A stretch of 38,160 nucleotides of DNA from CAXTEJ01 sp964243295 (GTDB lineage: Bacteria; Actinomycetota; Actinomycetes; Actinomycetales; Angustibacteraceae). The stretch is from positions 1 to 38,160 of the forward strand of contig CAXTEJ010000032.1 in assembly GCA_964243295.1 (NCBI GenBank), read 5' to 3'. The notes beneath the pieces were generated by a model. It worked only from the letters and a program-made list of their open reading frames with translations, was not told the origin of the DNA and made no database searches. The position numbers and the translations under genes were made by a program. The stretch's first letter is position 1. Each line of letters begins with the position of its first letter. Below are positions 16,987 through 25,157 of the stretch, piece after piece.

Positions 16987-17859
16987 CTAGGTGAGCGCCG
17001 CGGCGGCCTGCGCGTCGGCGACCGCGGCGAAGGCGACCACGTCGAGCATCTCGCCGCGCGCCGACGGGTCGACGCCGGCGGCGACCAGGGCGCGCTCGGC
17101 GGCCTGCGCCGAGCCCGCCCAGCCGGCGAGGGCGGCGCGCAGGGTCTTGCGACGCTGGGCGAAGGCCGCGTCGACGCAGGCGAACACCGCGGCACGACCG
17201 GCGAGGCTGGCGGGCGGCTCGCGGCGCGACAGCTGCACCAGGCCGCTGTCGACGTTGGGCGCCGGCCAGAACACCGAGCGCCCGACGGTGCCGGCACGGC
17301 GGACGTCGGCGTACCACGCGGCCTTGACGCTCGGGACGCCGTAGACGCGTGAGCCGGGGCGCGCGGCCAGCCGCTCGGCGACCTCGGCCTGCACCATGAC
17401 CAGCCCGGTGCGCAGCGTGGGCACGCGCTGCAGCAGGTGAAGCAGCACAGGGACCGACACGTTGTAGGGCAGGTTGGCCACCAGCGCCGTGGCGGGCGGG
17501 CCGGGCAGCTCGTCGACGGTCAGGGCGTCGCGCAGCACGACCTCGAGCCGGTCGGCGAGGTCGGGGCGGCGCTCGCGCACCGTGACGGGCAGGCGACCGG
17601 CGAGCAGCTGGTCGATCTCGACCGCCACGACGCGCTCCGCGGCCGCGAGCAGCGCGAGGGTGAGCGACCCCAGCCCGGGGCCGACCTCGACCACCACGTC
17701 GTCGGGGCGCAGCTCGGCGGCCCTGACGATGCGCCGCACGGTGTTGGCGTCGATGACGAAGTTCTGGCCGCGCTGCTTGGTCGGCCGCAGGCCCAGCTGC
17801 GCCGCCAGGGCCCGGACGTCGGCCGGCCCGAGCAGCCCGTCAGCCGGCTGCTCGCTCAC
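16987..17859 (-). CDS. rsmA: 16S rRNA (adenine1518-N6/adenine1519-N6)-dimethyltransferase
   Basis: A 290-residue RsmA/KsgA enzyme that dimethylates two adjacent adenines in helix 45 of 16S rRNA during 30S maturation. The N-terminal KQRGQNFVID, SAM motif VVEVGPGLGSLTLALL, acidic VAVEIDQLL, and catalytic NLPYNVSVPVLLHLL are all present; the C-terminal domain has FAQRRKTLRAALA. The GTG start at 17859 lies 19 bp after the rpfB stop; an extended open frame upstream is antisense-like and not used. It sits in the conserved rpfB-rsmA-ispE order. Loss of RsmA gives kasugamycin resistance in other bacteria. Confidence 0.97.
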   Translation of the reverse strand: MSEQPADGLLGPADVRALAAQLGLRPTKQRGQNFVIDANTVRRIVRAAELRPDDVVVEVGPGLGSLTLALLAAAERVVAVEIDQLLAGRLPVTVRERRPDLADRLEVVLRDALTVDELPGPPATALVANLPYNVSVPVLLHLLQRVPTLRTGLVMVQAEVAERLAARPGSRVYGVPSVKAAWYADVRRAGTVGRSVFWPAPNVDSGLVQLSRREPPASLAGRAAVFACVDAAFAQRRKTLRAALAGWAGSAQAAERALVAAGVDPSARGEMLDVVAFAAVADAQAAAALT

Positions 17860-17878
17860 CGGCGGCCTGCCGCGCGGT

Positions 17879-19057
17879 TCAGTCGAACAGGTGGCCGCCG
17901 CAGGACCACTGGCCCGCACCCGCCCGGTCGTAGAGCAGCTGCGCGCGGCGGGACTGCTCGGCGACCGAGGCATCGGTCGGGTTGCCCGAGCCACCGACCC
18001 CGCGCCAGGTCTGCAGCGAGAACTGGTAGAGCCCGTAGTGGCCGTTGGGGTTGACCGCACGCGGGTCGCCGCCGGACTCACAGCGCGCGAGCGCGGCCCA
18101 GTTAAGCCCGCCGCCGCTCGGGATCTCGGTCGACTCGGGCTCGGGCTTGGGCTTGGTGCCGACGAGCACGACCTGCGCGACGGGCTTGGCGACCACGGCC
18201 CGGCCGGTGGCGACGCGCGCGGTGCGCCTGCCGTCGACCCAGGTCTCGGTGAACATCGCCCGGGCGGCGCCCGGCTTGCCCTTGCTCTTCAGCTTGGTGG
18301 TGCCCTCGAGCAGGTCGGCGTCGTCCACCTTCGTGGTCGCGAAGGGCAGCGCCACGGGCACGGCGACGCGCTTGCGGGCCACGCGGGTGACGACGACGCG
18401 GGTGCCGTCAGCGACGCGGGCGGTCGGGGCGGCCGAGAGCTTGTCGAGCGGGCCGACGGTGACCTTCGCCTCGCGCAGCAGCTGGGCGACGGTGGTGCCG
18501 TAGGTGACACGCGGGAGGCGCTTGCCGCCGACGACCAGCGCGACGTCCTTGCGGGTGGCGGCGGTCATGGCCAGGCCCTGGCGGCCGAGCGGCAGCGAGC
18601 GGGAGACCGAGAGGCGGGCGCCGTCGGCGCGCACGCCCACCTGCGCCAGGGCCTCGTCGACGGTGCGGGCCGTCGTCCAGTAGGAGCGGGCGCGCCCGTC
18701 GGTGGTGACCGTGAGCTCGCGGCCGTACTGCACCGAGATCTCGCTGCCGTCGCGCACCGGCGCGCCGAGGGCCGGCGACACCAGGTCGTGCTGGCCCACG
18801 GCGATGCCCTCGCCCTCGAGGACGTCGGCCACCGAGCTGCCGAACGCGTGGACGCTCGTGGTGCGGCCGTCGACCGTGACGTCGACCGCCTTGTCGGCGA
18901 CGGTGACGCCCACGGCGCCGGCGACGACGCCGGTCAGCGCGAGCACCTGGGCGGCGATGCGGGTGGGGCGAGAGAGCACGAAGATCCCGACGTCGAGGCA
19001 TCCGGGCACGGTCGTGGGCGAGCGGCGACGGCCTGGCCGTGCCTCGCCCGGCGTCAT
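17879..19057 (-). CDS. rpfB: resuscitation-promoting factor RpfB-like transglycosylase
   Basis: A 392-residue secreted or membrane-anchored muralytic enzyme. After a basic N-terminus there is one hydrophobic segment at about 34-54 (IAAQVLALTGVVAGAVGVTV), then three DUF348 repeats (about 57-220), a G5 domain (about 225-305) and a C-terminal lysozyme-like Rpf domain (about 318-392) with catalytic Glu327 in ARCESGGDP. Cys326 and Cys386 match the conserved Rpf disulfide. This is the full RpfB architecture known from Mycobacterium tuberculosis. Rpf proteins cleave peptidoglycan and stimulate regrowth from dormancy. A possible -10 box TAGCGT lies on the minus strand at 19081-19086. Confidence 0.96.
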   Translation of the reverse strand: MTPGEARPGRRRSPTTVPGCLDVGIFVLSRPTRIAAQVLALTGVVAGAVGVTVADKAVDVTVDGRTTSVHAFGSSVADVLEGEGIAVGQHDLVSPALGAPVRDGSEISVQYGRELTVTTDGRARSYWTTARTVDEALAQVGVRADGARLSVSRSLPLGRQGLAMTAATRKDVALVVGGKRLPRVTYGTTVAQLLREAKVTVGPLDKLSAAPTARVADGTRVVVTRVARKRVAVPVALPFATTKVDDADLLEGTTKLKSKGKPGAARAMFTETWVDGRRTARVATGRAVVAKPVAQVVLVGTKPKPEPESTEIPSGGGLNWAALARCESGGDPRAVNPNGHYGLYQFSLQTWRGVGGSGNPTDASVAEQSRRAQLLYDRAGAGQWSCGGHLFD

Positions 19058-19133
19058 CCGACCCCGGCCAGCAGCCGCCCACGCTAGACGAGGGTCCTGA
19101 CGCCCGGCCAGTCGTCGGCGTGGCGTGAGCCGG

Positions 19134-19985
19134 CTACCAGGGACCGTAGAGCCGCTCGGCGTTGGTCGCGAGCGCCTCGCACAGCCGCTCGAGCGGCACG
19201 TCGAGCACCTCGGCCATGGCGCGCACGGTGAGCGGCACCAGGTAGCTCGCGTTGGGCCGGCCCCGGAACGGCGTCGGCGTCAGGAACGGCGCGTCGGTCT
19301 CGACCTGCAGCAGCTCGAGCGGGGTGACCGCGAGCGCCTCGCGCAGCGCCGGGGCGTTGGCGAAGGTCACCGTGCCGGCGAAGGACAGGTGGTAGCCGCG
19401 CTCGACGCACAGCCGTGCCATGTCGGCGTCACCGCTGAAGCAGTGGAACACCGTGCGCTCGGGCGCGCCCTCCTGCGCCAGCACCTGCAGCACGTCGTCG
19501 TGCGCGTCGCGGTCGTGGATCTGCAGCGTCAGGTCGAGGCGCTTGGCGAGGTCGATGTGGCGGCGGAACGACTCGCGCTGGGCCGCGCGCCCCTCGGGGC
19601 CGGTGCGGAAGTGATCGAGCCCGGTCTCACCGATGACCCGGACGCGGGGATGGGCCGCCAGCTTCTCGAGCTCGGCCATGGCGTCGTCGAGCTCGCCGGC
19701 CGCGGCCAGCAGCGGCGCCTCGTTGGGGTGCAGCGCCACCCCGCCGAGCAGCTGCGGATGGCGGTCGACCGCCTCGACGGTCCACCGCGAGCTCGGCAGG
19801 TCGCAGCCGATCTGCACCGCGCGCGGCACGCCCGCCGCGGCGGCCATGGCCAGCAGCTGGTCGACGCCGAGCTGGTCGACGGCCTCGCCGTCACGGGCGG
19901 TGCCCCCGATGTCGAGGTGGGTGTGGTCGTCGACGACCGGCACCGGCAACGGCTCGGGCGCGGGCGGTCGGGCGGACTTGCTCAT
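19134..19985 (-). CDS. tatD: TatD-family metal-dependent DNase
   Basis: A 283-residue amidohydrolase-fold nuclease. The metal ligands are visible as DDHTHLD (about 19-25), VIGETGLDHF, TLQIHDRDAHDDV, TVFHCFSGD and LQVETDAPFLTP. TatD enzymes are 3'-5' exonucleases or general DNases used in DNA repair and quality control. The ATG at 19985 overlaps the stop of the upstream PfkB-like kinase by 4 bp (ATGA). In other actinobacteria tatD follows metG directly and precedes rpfB; here it still precedes rpfB, but metG is about 12 kb away and a kinase gene has taken the upstream position. Confidence 0.95.
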   Translation of the reverse strand: MSKSARPPAPEPLPVPVVDDHTHLDIGGTARDGEAVDQLGVDQLLAMAAAAGVPRAVQIGCDLPSSRWTVEAVDRHPQLLGGVALHPNEAPLLAAAGELDDAMAELEKLAAHPRVRVIGETGLDHFRTGPEGRAAQRESFRRHIDLAKRLDLTLQIHDRDAHDDVLQVLAQEGAPERTVFHCFSGDADMARLCVERGYHLSFAGTVTFANAPALREALAVTPLELLQVETDAPFLTPTPFRGRPNASYLVPLTVRAMAEVLDVPLERLCEALATNAERLYGPW

Positions 19986-21079
19986 CGGACGTCGGACCGC
20001 CGGGCGATCGTGGCGGTCGCCCGGCGCACCGCCTCGGCCGGCACCTCGCGCACCAGCTCGTCCAGGAACGCGTACCGACGCAGCCACGCGGCGGTGCCAC
20101 CGGCGGCGCGGTCGCGCGACTGGTGCCACCAGTCGGCGACGTCGCCCCACCCGGGCGCCGCGAGCGAGCCGCCGACCTGCTGGACGGCGAGCGCGGCGGC
20201 GAGGTTGGCGAACCCGAGCCGGTCGGCGAGCGACCAGCCGGCGAGGCTGCCGGTGATGAACGCCGCCGCGAACACGTCGCCCGCGCCTGTGGGGTCGATG
20301 GCCGTGACCGGCAGCGCAGGCACCCACTCCTCCTCGCCGGTGGTCGAGTCGACGGCCAGGGCGCCGTGCGCGCCGGCGGTCACGACCGCGACGGGCACGC
20401 GGTCGGCGAGGGCGTACAGCGCGGCCCAGGGGTCGTCGGTGCGGGTGAAGGCCATGGCCTCGGACGCGTTGGGCAAGAAGGCGTGGCACTGGTCGAGCTC
20501 GGACAGCAGCTCGCTCGACCACTGGCCGGAGGGGTCCCAGCCGGTGTCGGCGAACAGCAGCGTCCCCTGCGCGCGCGCCTGCTGCGCCCAGGCCTCGAGC
20601 CCCTGGCCGAGGCTGACGAAGCTGGCGCGGGCAGCGGGCGGGTCGGCGAGCAGCTGGCTGCTGCTCTCGGGCGGCTCGTGCCCGTGCGTCAGCATCGAGC
20701 GGTCGCGGTCGACCGACATCGACACCGTGACCGGCGAGTGCCACCCGTCGTACCGCCGCGAGCGCGAGAGGTCGACACCCTCCTGCTCGGCGAGGGTCTC
20801 CCAGCAGAAGTCGGCGTAGACGTCGTCGCCGAACGCCGCGGCCACCGCCGTGTGCAGCCCGAGGCGGCTGGCCGCGATGGCGACGTTCGCGACGCCGCCC
20901 GGGCACGAGCCCATGCCGTCCGACCACACCTCGGTGCCGCCGGACGGCAGCTTCGGCAGCCCGGTGAAGATGAGGTCGAAGAAGACGGTGCCCGACAGCA
21001 GCAGGTCGCACCCCTGCGACGCCGGCACGGTGCGGGTGGCCGCGAGCGGGTCGAAGCGGCTCGGGGCGCTGGGGACCAC
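19982..21079 (-). CDS. PfkB-family carbohydrate kinase
   Basis: A 365-residue ribokinase-like enzyme. It contains GSCPGGVANVAIAASRLGL (substrate-binding glycine motif, about 56-75) and the C-terminal signature AIDPTGAGDVFAAAFITG with the anion hole and catalytic Asp. The substrate could be a sugar, nucleoside or related alcohol; I cannot tell which. It is about 50 residues longer than typical ribokinases, with a C-terminal helical extension from about residue 305. The GTG start at 21079 has GGAG 5 nt upstream. It overlaps tatD by 4 bp, so the two are translated together, which is unusual context for both. Confidence 0.9.
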   Translation of the reverse strand: MVPSAPSRFDPLAATRTVPASQGCDLLLSGTVFFDLIFTGLPKLPSGGTEVWSDGMGSCPGGVANVAIAASRLGLHTAVAAAFGDDVYADFCWETLAEQEGVDLSRSRRYDGWHSPVTVSMSVDRDRSMLTHGHEPPESSSQLLADPPAARASFVSLGQGLEAWAQQARAQGTLLFADTGWDPSGQWSSELLSELDQCHAFLPNASEAMAFTRTDDPWAALYALADRVPVAVVTAGAHGALAVDSTTGEEEWVPALPVTAIDPTGAGDVFAAAFITGSLAGWSLADRLGFANLAAALAVQQVGGSLAAPGWGDVADWWHQSRDRAAGGTAAWLRRYAFLDELVREVPAEAVRRATATIARRSDVR

Positions 21080-21358
21080 GTGTTCTCCGTTCCCGGGGCC
21101 ATAGCCCCCACTGCGGTCCTGTCCGTCGCAGCGTGACGCCGAACGCCCACCTCACGCAAGTGCCATGGCTGACCCCCCTGCTGCTACGACGGTGGACCGA
21201 GGGCAGCGTTGCTATACACCTGGCAGTTCAGGGAAAATGGAGGGCACGACGCGCCAGGACACTTGCGGCACCAGCGCCCCTCCAGCCACCTGGGCCCAGC
21301 GTAAACGGGCCTGCGAACCGCAACCCACGGAGGACGGTCACAGTCGTACACTCGGAGG
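21080..21358. other. intergenic region between PfkB-like kinase and Fic gene
   Basis: A 279-bp divergent spacer with no gene I can support. It contains a small hairpin GGGGC-CATA-GCCCC (21095-21108) in the kinase leader and a TACACT box (21347-21352) 6 bp before the Fic GTG. Base composition drops from the kinase side to the Fic side, marking the edge of atypical DNA. Confidence 0.5.
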
Positions 21359-22693
21359 GTGGTCGACTTGGATGGAACACCGTACTCGTTCGATATAGCG
21401 ACGTCCCCATTTCTGGACGGTACGCATTCTCTTGCCTTGAGGGTTACGCAATTACGCAAAGAAGGCACTCTGACCGAAGGAACACTACGCGCGTATTTCG
21501 GCGATAAGCGATTTGAAGAGATTGCGGAGTCGAATGCGATTGAGGGTAGCACTCTGTCGGTAAGGGAGACACAGCTGGCCGTAATATCGGGCATCGCAGT
21601 AACTGGGCACGACCCAGCTTACGTGCGGGACGCGATCAATCTCGCCTCCGCGTTGGAACGAATAGTAGAGCTTGCGGCCATCAAGTCGCCTACGAACATC
21701 GAGCAGGTGATGCAAGTACACGGACTCATATTGGGCGACCGACCAGGGTCTGGCATCTTCCGCACGGAACCGGTCCGCATCTCGGGGTCAGATCATCGAC
21801 CACCGAAGACATGGTCGATGATCATGGCGGCCATGGAAGATTGGGAACGCTGGTCAGCAGACCACTCAGCGGCTCCGCCGGTGCTTCGGGCTGTGGTGCT
21901 ACACACGTGGCTAACGCATATTCACCCGTTTGTCGACGGCAACGGGAGGACAGCCAGGGCCATCATGAACCTGGAGTTCATTCGGAACGGCTACCCAAGC
22001 GTCATCCTCCGCAAGAAGGACCGATTGCGGTACTACGAGGCACTGGCTTTATCTGATGCCGGCGGCGATCTTGGTGAAATCGGTCAACTTGTGGCAGACC
22101 GAACCATGCATGCGCTGGCTGCGCTGGAGAGAGCAGCACGTGCACAACAGGGATATGACGTTGTGCAGGTACAGTTGCGTCAAGCGCAGCAACGTCGCGT
22201 CGATATTTGGAATGACGCAGTCAGATTGCTGTTTTCATTGACAACTGACGCATTGCAACAGGCCTTCCATCAAGTCGGAACCGTTGACTCGACGTGGTAT
22301 GAAGCAGAACTGAGGCTGGAAGATTATTTGGCCCTGATGAGCGACGACTCTGCCGGAAATTCCTGGATCTTCCGATTTCGGGTCAACGTGCCCGCGCTAG
22401 GGGAACTGTCGTACCTAGCGTGGACGGGCTTTCGATCTAGCCAAATCAAGCACTGGGACGACATTGGGCCGGGGCCGAGCATCTACTGGTCGGTAAGGGA
22501 TGAGACAGGGGCTCGCCCTTGGGCGCGGAGGGATTCCGAAGCGCCGGGAGGGGCTGAACTTACCCTTAGAGTGCCAGATGTCGACCGCTGGATCGTGCGC
22601 TCGGCTGACGGCGATGTGGCCAGAGTGCAACCCAGCAGATTGGCCGCGGACATAGTGGCTGACGTGGTTGCCGCACTTTCAAATACTGGCTGA
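21359..22693 (+). CDS. Fic-family protein adenylyltransferase, class II
   Basis: A 444-residue Fic protein. The catalytic loop HPFVDGNGRTAR is at residues 189-200 (consensus HxFx(D/E)GNGRxxR). An N-terminal inhibitory motif SNAIEG at 58-63 fits (S/T)xxxE(G/N), so the enzyme is probably autoinhibited until this helix moves. Such proteins transfer AMP from ATP to hydroxyl side chains of targets, in toxins or regulators. The roughly 180 C-terminal residues are not recognised. GC is visibly lower than the neighbours (two 60-bp lines counted at 48% and 62%) and the gene uses rare AGA codons and one TTA (22049-22051), signs of horizontal transfer. The GTG start follows a TACACT box by 6 bp. Confidence 0.9.
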   Translation: MVDLDGTPYSFDIATSPFLDGTHSLALRVTQLRKEGTLTEGTLRAYFGDKRFEEIAESNAIEGSTLSVRETQLAVISGIAVTGHDPAYVRDAINLASALERIVELAAIKSPTNIEQVMQVHGLILGDRPGSGIFRTEPVRISGSDHRPPKTWSMIMAAMEDWERWSADHSAAPPVLRAVVLHTWLTHIHPFVDGNGRTARAIMNLEFIRNGYPSVILRKKDRLRYYEALALSDAGGDLGEIGQLVADRTMHALAALERAARAQQGYDVVQVQLRQAQQRRVDIWNDAVRLLFSLTTDALQQAFHQVGTVDSTWYEAELRLEDYLALMSDDSAGNSWIFRFRVNVPALGELSYLAWTGFRSSQIKHWDDIGPGPSIYWSVRDETGARPWARRDSEAPGGAELTLRVPDVDRWIVRSADGDVARVQPSRLAADIVADVVAALSNTG

Positions 22694-22741
22694 GTGGCTC
22701 ACGCGCAGCAAATTCGTCAGTCAAATTGACAGGAGCACCTG

Positions 22742-23353
22742 ATGGCCGAGGTCGTGCTGTTCCACCACGTCCGGGGCTTAACCGACGGCGTGCGCGAGCT
22801 CGCCGACCAGCTGCGCGGGGGTGGTCACACCGTCCACACCCCCGACCTGTTCGGCGGCGAGCTGCCCGCCTCGATCGAGGACGGCTTCGCGCTCGCGCAG
22901 CGGCTGGGCGAGGGCCTGGACGCCGCCGCCGAGCGTGCGGTCGAGGCGCTTCCTCCCGGCGTCGTGCACGCAGGGGTCTCGTACGGCGTCTCGATCGCGC
23001 AACGGTTCGCCCAAACGCGGCCGGGCGCGGCGGGGGCGCTGCTCTACGAGGCCTGCCTGCCGGTCAGCGGCGAGTGGGCCGTGGGGCCGTGGCCGGCCGC
23101 CGTGCCGGTGCAGGTGCACGGCATGGAGCGCGACCCGTTCTTCGGCCTGGAGGGGGACGTCGACGCGGCCCGCGAGATCGTCGCCCAGGCCGGGCCCGAG
23201 CTCGCCGAGCTGTTCGTCTACCCCGGCGACCAGCACCTGTTCACCGACAGCTCACTGCCGTCGTACGACGCCGACGCCACCGCGCTGGTCGTGCAGCGCT
23301 CGCTGCAGCTGCTCGAGCGCGTCGACCGCGACGTCAGTCGAGCGGCGGGCTGA
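22742..23353 (+). CDS. dienelactone hydrolase-family protein
   Basis: A 203-residue alpha/beta-hydrolase. The nucleophile elbow is GVSYG with Ser80; the catalytic His is likely His165 in PGDQHLF and the acid Asp131 or Asp139. The family hydrolyses lactones and esters; classical dienelactone hydrolase uses Cys, whereas Ser appears here. The ATG at 22742 has AGGAG with 7-nt spacing. Its last 143 bp are part of a 599-bp direct repeat whose second copy lies at 26431. It converges with a truncated MDMPI-like gene, the two overlapping by 20 bp at their 3' ends. This copy is intact. Confidence 0.88.
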   Translation: MAEVVLFHHVRGLTDGVRELADQLRGGGHTVHTPDLFGGELPASIEDGFALAQRLGEGLDAAAERAVEALPPGVVHAGVSYGVSIAQRFAQTRPGAAGALLYEACLPVSGEWAVGPWPAAVPVQVHGMERDPFFGLEGDVDAAREIVAQAGPELAELFVYPGDQHLFTDSSLPSYDADATALVVQRSLQLLERVDRDVSRAAG

Positions 23354-23809
23354 CCGCGGCGTCGAAGGCGGCGAGCACCCGCTCGTCGCCGCCGAAGCCG
23401 ATGCCGTCGGCGCCCCGCCGCTTCCACAGCCACGCGTCGACGTCCGCGGCCGCACCGGTGACCGTCGCGTCGGCGGGCGTCCCCGGGTCGGCGACCACGA
23501 GCAGGTGCGGCCCGTCGTTCGACGCGCCCTCGGTCCCCACCAGCACCCCCGGCCGGGCCCACAGCGCCTGGCCCGTGTCGGTCAGCGCGATGCGGACGAA
23601 CCCGCCCGCAGGCTCGAACCGCCCGCTGCGCGGCTCACCGCCGTACATCACCTCGAGCAGCTCGGCCACGCCGTCGGCCGCGAGGGCGGGGTCGAGCGGG
23701 GTGACCTCGTCGGCGGTCTGCTCGGCGTCGAGCCGGTGGATCAGCGCCTCGTGCGCCTGCCGGCGCACCGTGAATCCGACGGTCTGCTCCGCGGCCCACG
23801 ACCACGCCG
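23211..23809. repeat. 599-bp direct repeat, left copy
   Basis: Aligned by eye with 26431-27029 at a constant offset of 3220 bp. I find four differences (23214, 23263, 23775, 23781), about 99.3% identity. Homology stops sharply at both edges. It covers the last 143 bp of the dienelactone hydrolase gene and the C-terminal 158 codons of the MDMPI-like gene. Confidence 0.97.
23334..23809 (-). pseudogene. MDMPI-like gene, 5'-truncated copy
   Basis: This is the C-terminal 158 codons of the 261-residue gene at 26554-27339, in the left direct repeat. Homology ends at 23809, so about 103 N-terminal residues are missing, including His47, the first metal ligand. The reading frame stays open into unrelated inserted DNA to an ATG at 23870, so a 178-residue chimeric product is possible, but it would lack the complete metal site. 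The two differences from the intact copy within this part are synonymous. Confidence 0.88.
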
Positions 23810-23983
23810 ACCAACGCTTGTCGGCGGCCTGCGGCGGCAAAGGCGGAGCGACCGACGCCCGCTTCCGCAAAGCAGGACAGTTGCGATCGGTGCGTCGTCG
23901 TCCGCGTCGCCGATGTCAGTCCACCGGCGGAAGATGATGCGGTGCAGAGCCGAACTCGACTCCCCCTGCGGGCATAACAGGTT

Positions 23984-24580
23984 GTGACCCTGAGCCAGGC
24001 ACGAGCCGACGCCGATCTCCTCTTGTGGGCTGCAGCGCGGGCCGGAGATCGGTCAGCGTTCGCTGCCCTGTATGACCGGCACTCAGGTGCCGTCTACACC
24101 TACGCCTTCCGCCGCACCGGGTCGTGGTCTCAGGCCGAGGACATCACGTCCGTGGTCTTTCTCGAGGCGTGGCGGAGACGGGTCGTGATTGACATCGACG
24201 GCGACTCGCTTCTTCCCTGGCTGTACGGAGTCGCGACCAACGTGATCCGGCACGAGACCAGGTCTTTGTTGCGTCACCGCAAGGCGTTGGAGCGCCTTCC
24301 TCGCACCCTTGCCGAACCAGACCATGCAGATGAGGTCGTGGGCAGGCTGCAGGACCAAGCGCGCATGCAAGCGGTCCTCGATGGTCTGCGGTCGCTGACG
24401 CAGATCGAGCAGGAGGCCATCGCCTTGTGCGTGTGGGCAGAGCTCAGCTACGCCGACGCCGCGGTCGCGATGCAGGTCCCGATCGGCACCGTGCGGTCTC
24501 GGCTGGCGCGGGCCAGGGAGAAGTTGCGCGCGCACGACATCCCCAGCACCGATGACGACCCGAAAGAGCTGCCGACATGA
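23984..24580 (+). CDS. ECF-type RNA polymerase sigma factor
   Basis: A 198-residue sigma-70 protein with only regions 2 and 4. Region 2 (about 24-92) contains FAALYDRHSGAVYTYAFRRT, AEDITSVVFLEAWRR and LPWLYGVATNVIRHE; region 4 (about 135-185) contains LTQIEQEAIALCVWAELSYA, then DAAVAMQVPIGTVRSRLARA. The GTG at 23984 is the first usable start. Its stop overlaps the start of the next gene by 4 bp (ATGA), the usual arrangement of a sigma factor and its cognate membrane regulator. It is the first gene of the inserted segment. The signal and regulon are unknown. Confidence 0.92.
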   Translation: MTLSQARADADLLLWAAARAGDRSAFAALYDRHSGAVYTYAFRRTGSWSQAEDITSVVFLEAWRRRVVIDIDGDSLLPWLYGVATNVIRHETRSLLRHRKALERLPRTLAEPDHADEVVGRLQDQARMQAVLDGLRSLTQIEQEAIALCVWAELSYADAAVAMQVPIGTVRSRLARAREKLRAHDIPSTDDDPKELPT

Positions 24581-25092
24581 ACATGACGGATGTCCCCGCG
24601 CCCCGTCCGGTGCCGGCGCAACGCGCCATGGCCGACCGGAACATGCTCATGGCTCACCCGCTCGACGACCGACGGATGGCTGGAGGGCGGAAGGCCGCCA
24701 TCGGTGTCGCGACCGCGCTCACTTGCGCCGCCGTCGCCGCAGCGGGCGTCCTGGTGACCGACCAAACGTCCCCGACCAACAAGATCACCGTGCAGTGCCA
24801 CACCACCACCGCCCTGGGAGATGGCAACGACTTCGCTGGCTCCAGCCTGGCGTTGGCCACGGCGACCACTGATGTGCCGGTTCCCATCGCGGACGCGGTC
24901 GGCGCGTGCGCGGACTTGTGGCAGCAAGGGGTCCTGCAGAAGGGGGTAGCCGTGACCAAGGGCCCGAACGGGCGAGTGAACGCGGTCCCCCCGCTCGTTG
25001 GCTGCGTGACCACAGCCGGAATTGCGGCGGTCTTTCCCTCAAGTGACCCGCGACTGTGCTCGGGGCTGGGCTTGAGAGGCCTTGCAAGGTGA
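24577..25092 (+). CDS. single-pass membrane protein, putative sigma-factor partner
   Basis: I do not recognise a named family. The 171-residue protein has about 38 polar N-terminal residues with several methionines, one membrane segment at about 40-60 (AAIGVATALTCAAVAAAGVL) and an extracytoplasmic domain of about 110 residues with four cysteines (74, 111, 143, 161) that could form two disulfides. Translation overlaps the ECF sigma factor stop (ATGA). The topology and coupling suggest an anti-sigma or sensory partner, but I see no zinc anti-sigma (HxxxCxxC) motif and the cytosolic part is short, so this remains inference. A strong hairpin follows the gene. Confidence 0.75.
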   Translation: MNMTDVPAPRPVPAQRAMADRNMLMAHPLDDRRMAGGRKAAIGVATALTCAAVAAAGVLVTDQTSPTNKITVQCHTTTALGDGNDFAGSSLALATATTDVPVPIADAVGACADLWQQGVLQKGVAVTKGPNGRVNAVPPLVGCVTTAGIAAVFPSSDPRLCSGLGLRGLAR

Positions 25093-25099
25093 CGCCGAA

Positions 25100-25137
25100 A
25101 TGGTGCCGCGAGCCCCCTCCAGGTCTCGCGGCACCAT
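25100..25137. terminator. bidirectional hairpin terminator
   Basis: A perfect 13-bp inverted repeat, ATGGTGCCGCGAG and CTCGCGGCACCAT, encloses a 12-nt loop. It lies between the convergent ends of the sigma-factor operon and the secreted crystallin-like gene. There is no T-tract, as is common in actinobacteria. Confidence 0.8.
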
Positions 25138-25157
25138 CACTTGTCGACTCGGGCGGG

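Noticed and set aside
21133..21507. Open frames in the kinase-Fic spacer on the plus strand
   Set aside because: No recognisable protein features; they run out of phase into the Fic gene and lack ribosome sites.
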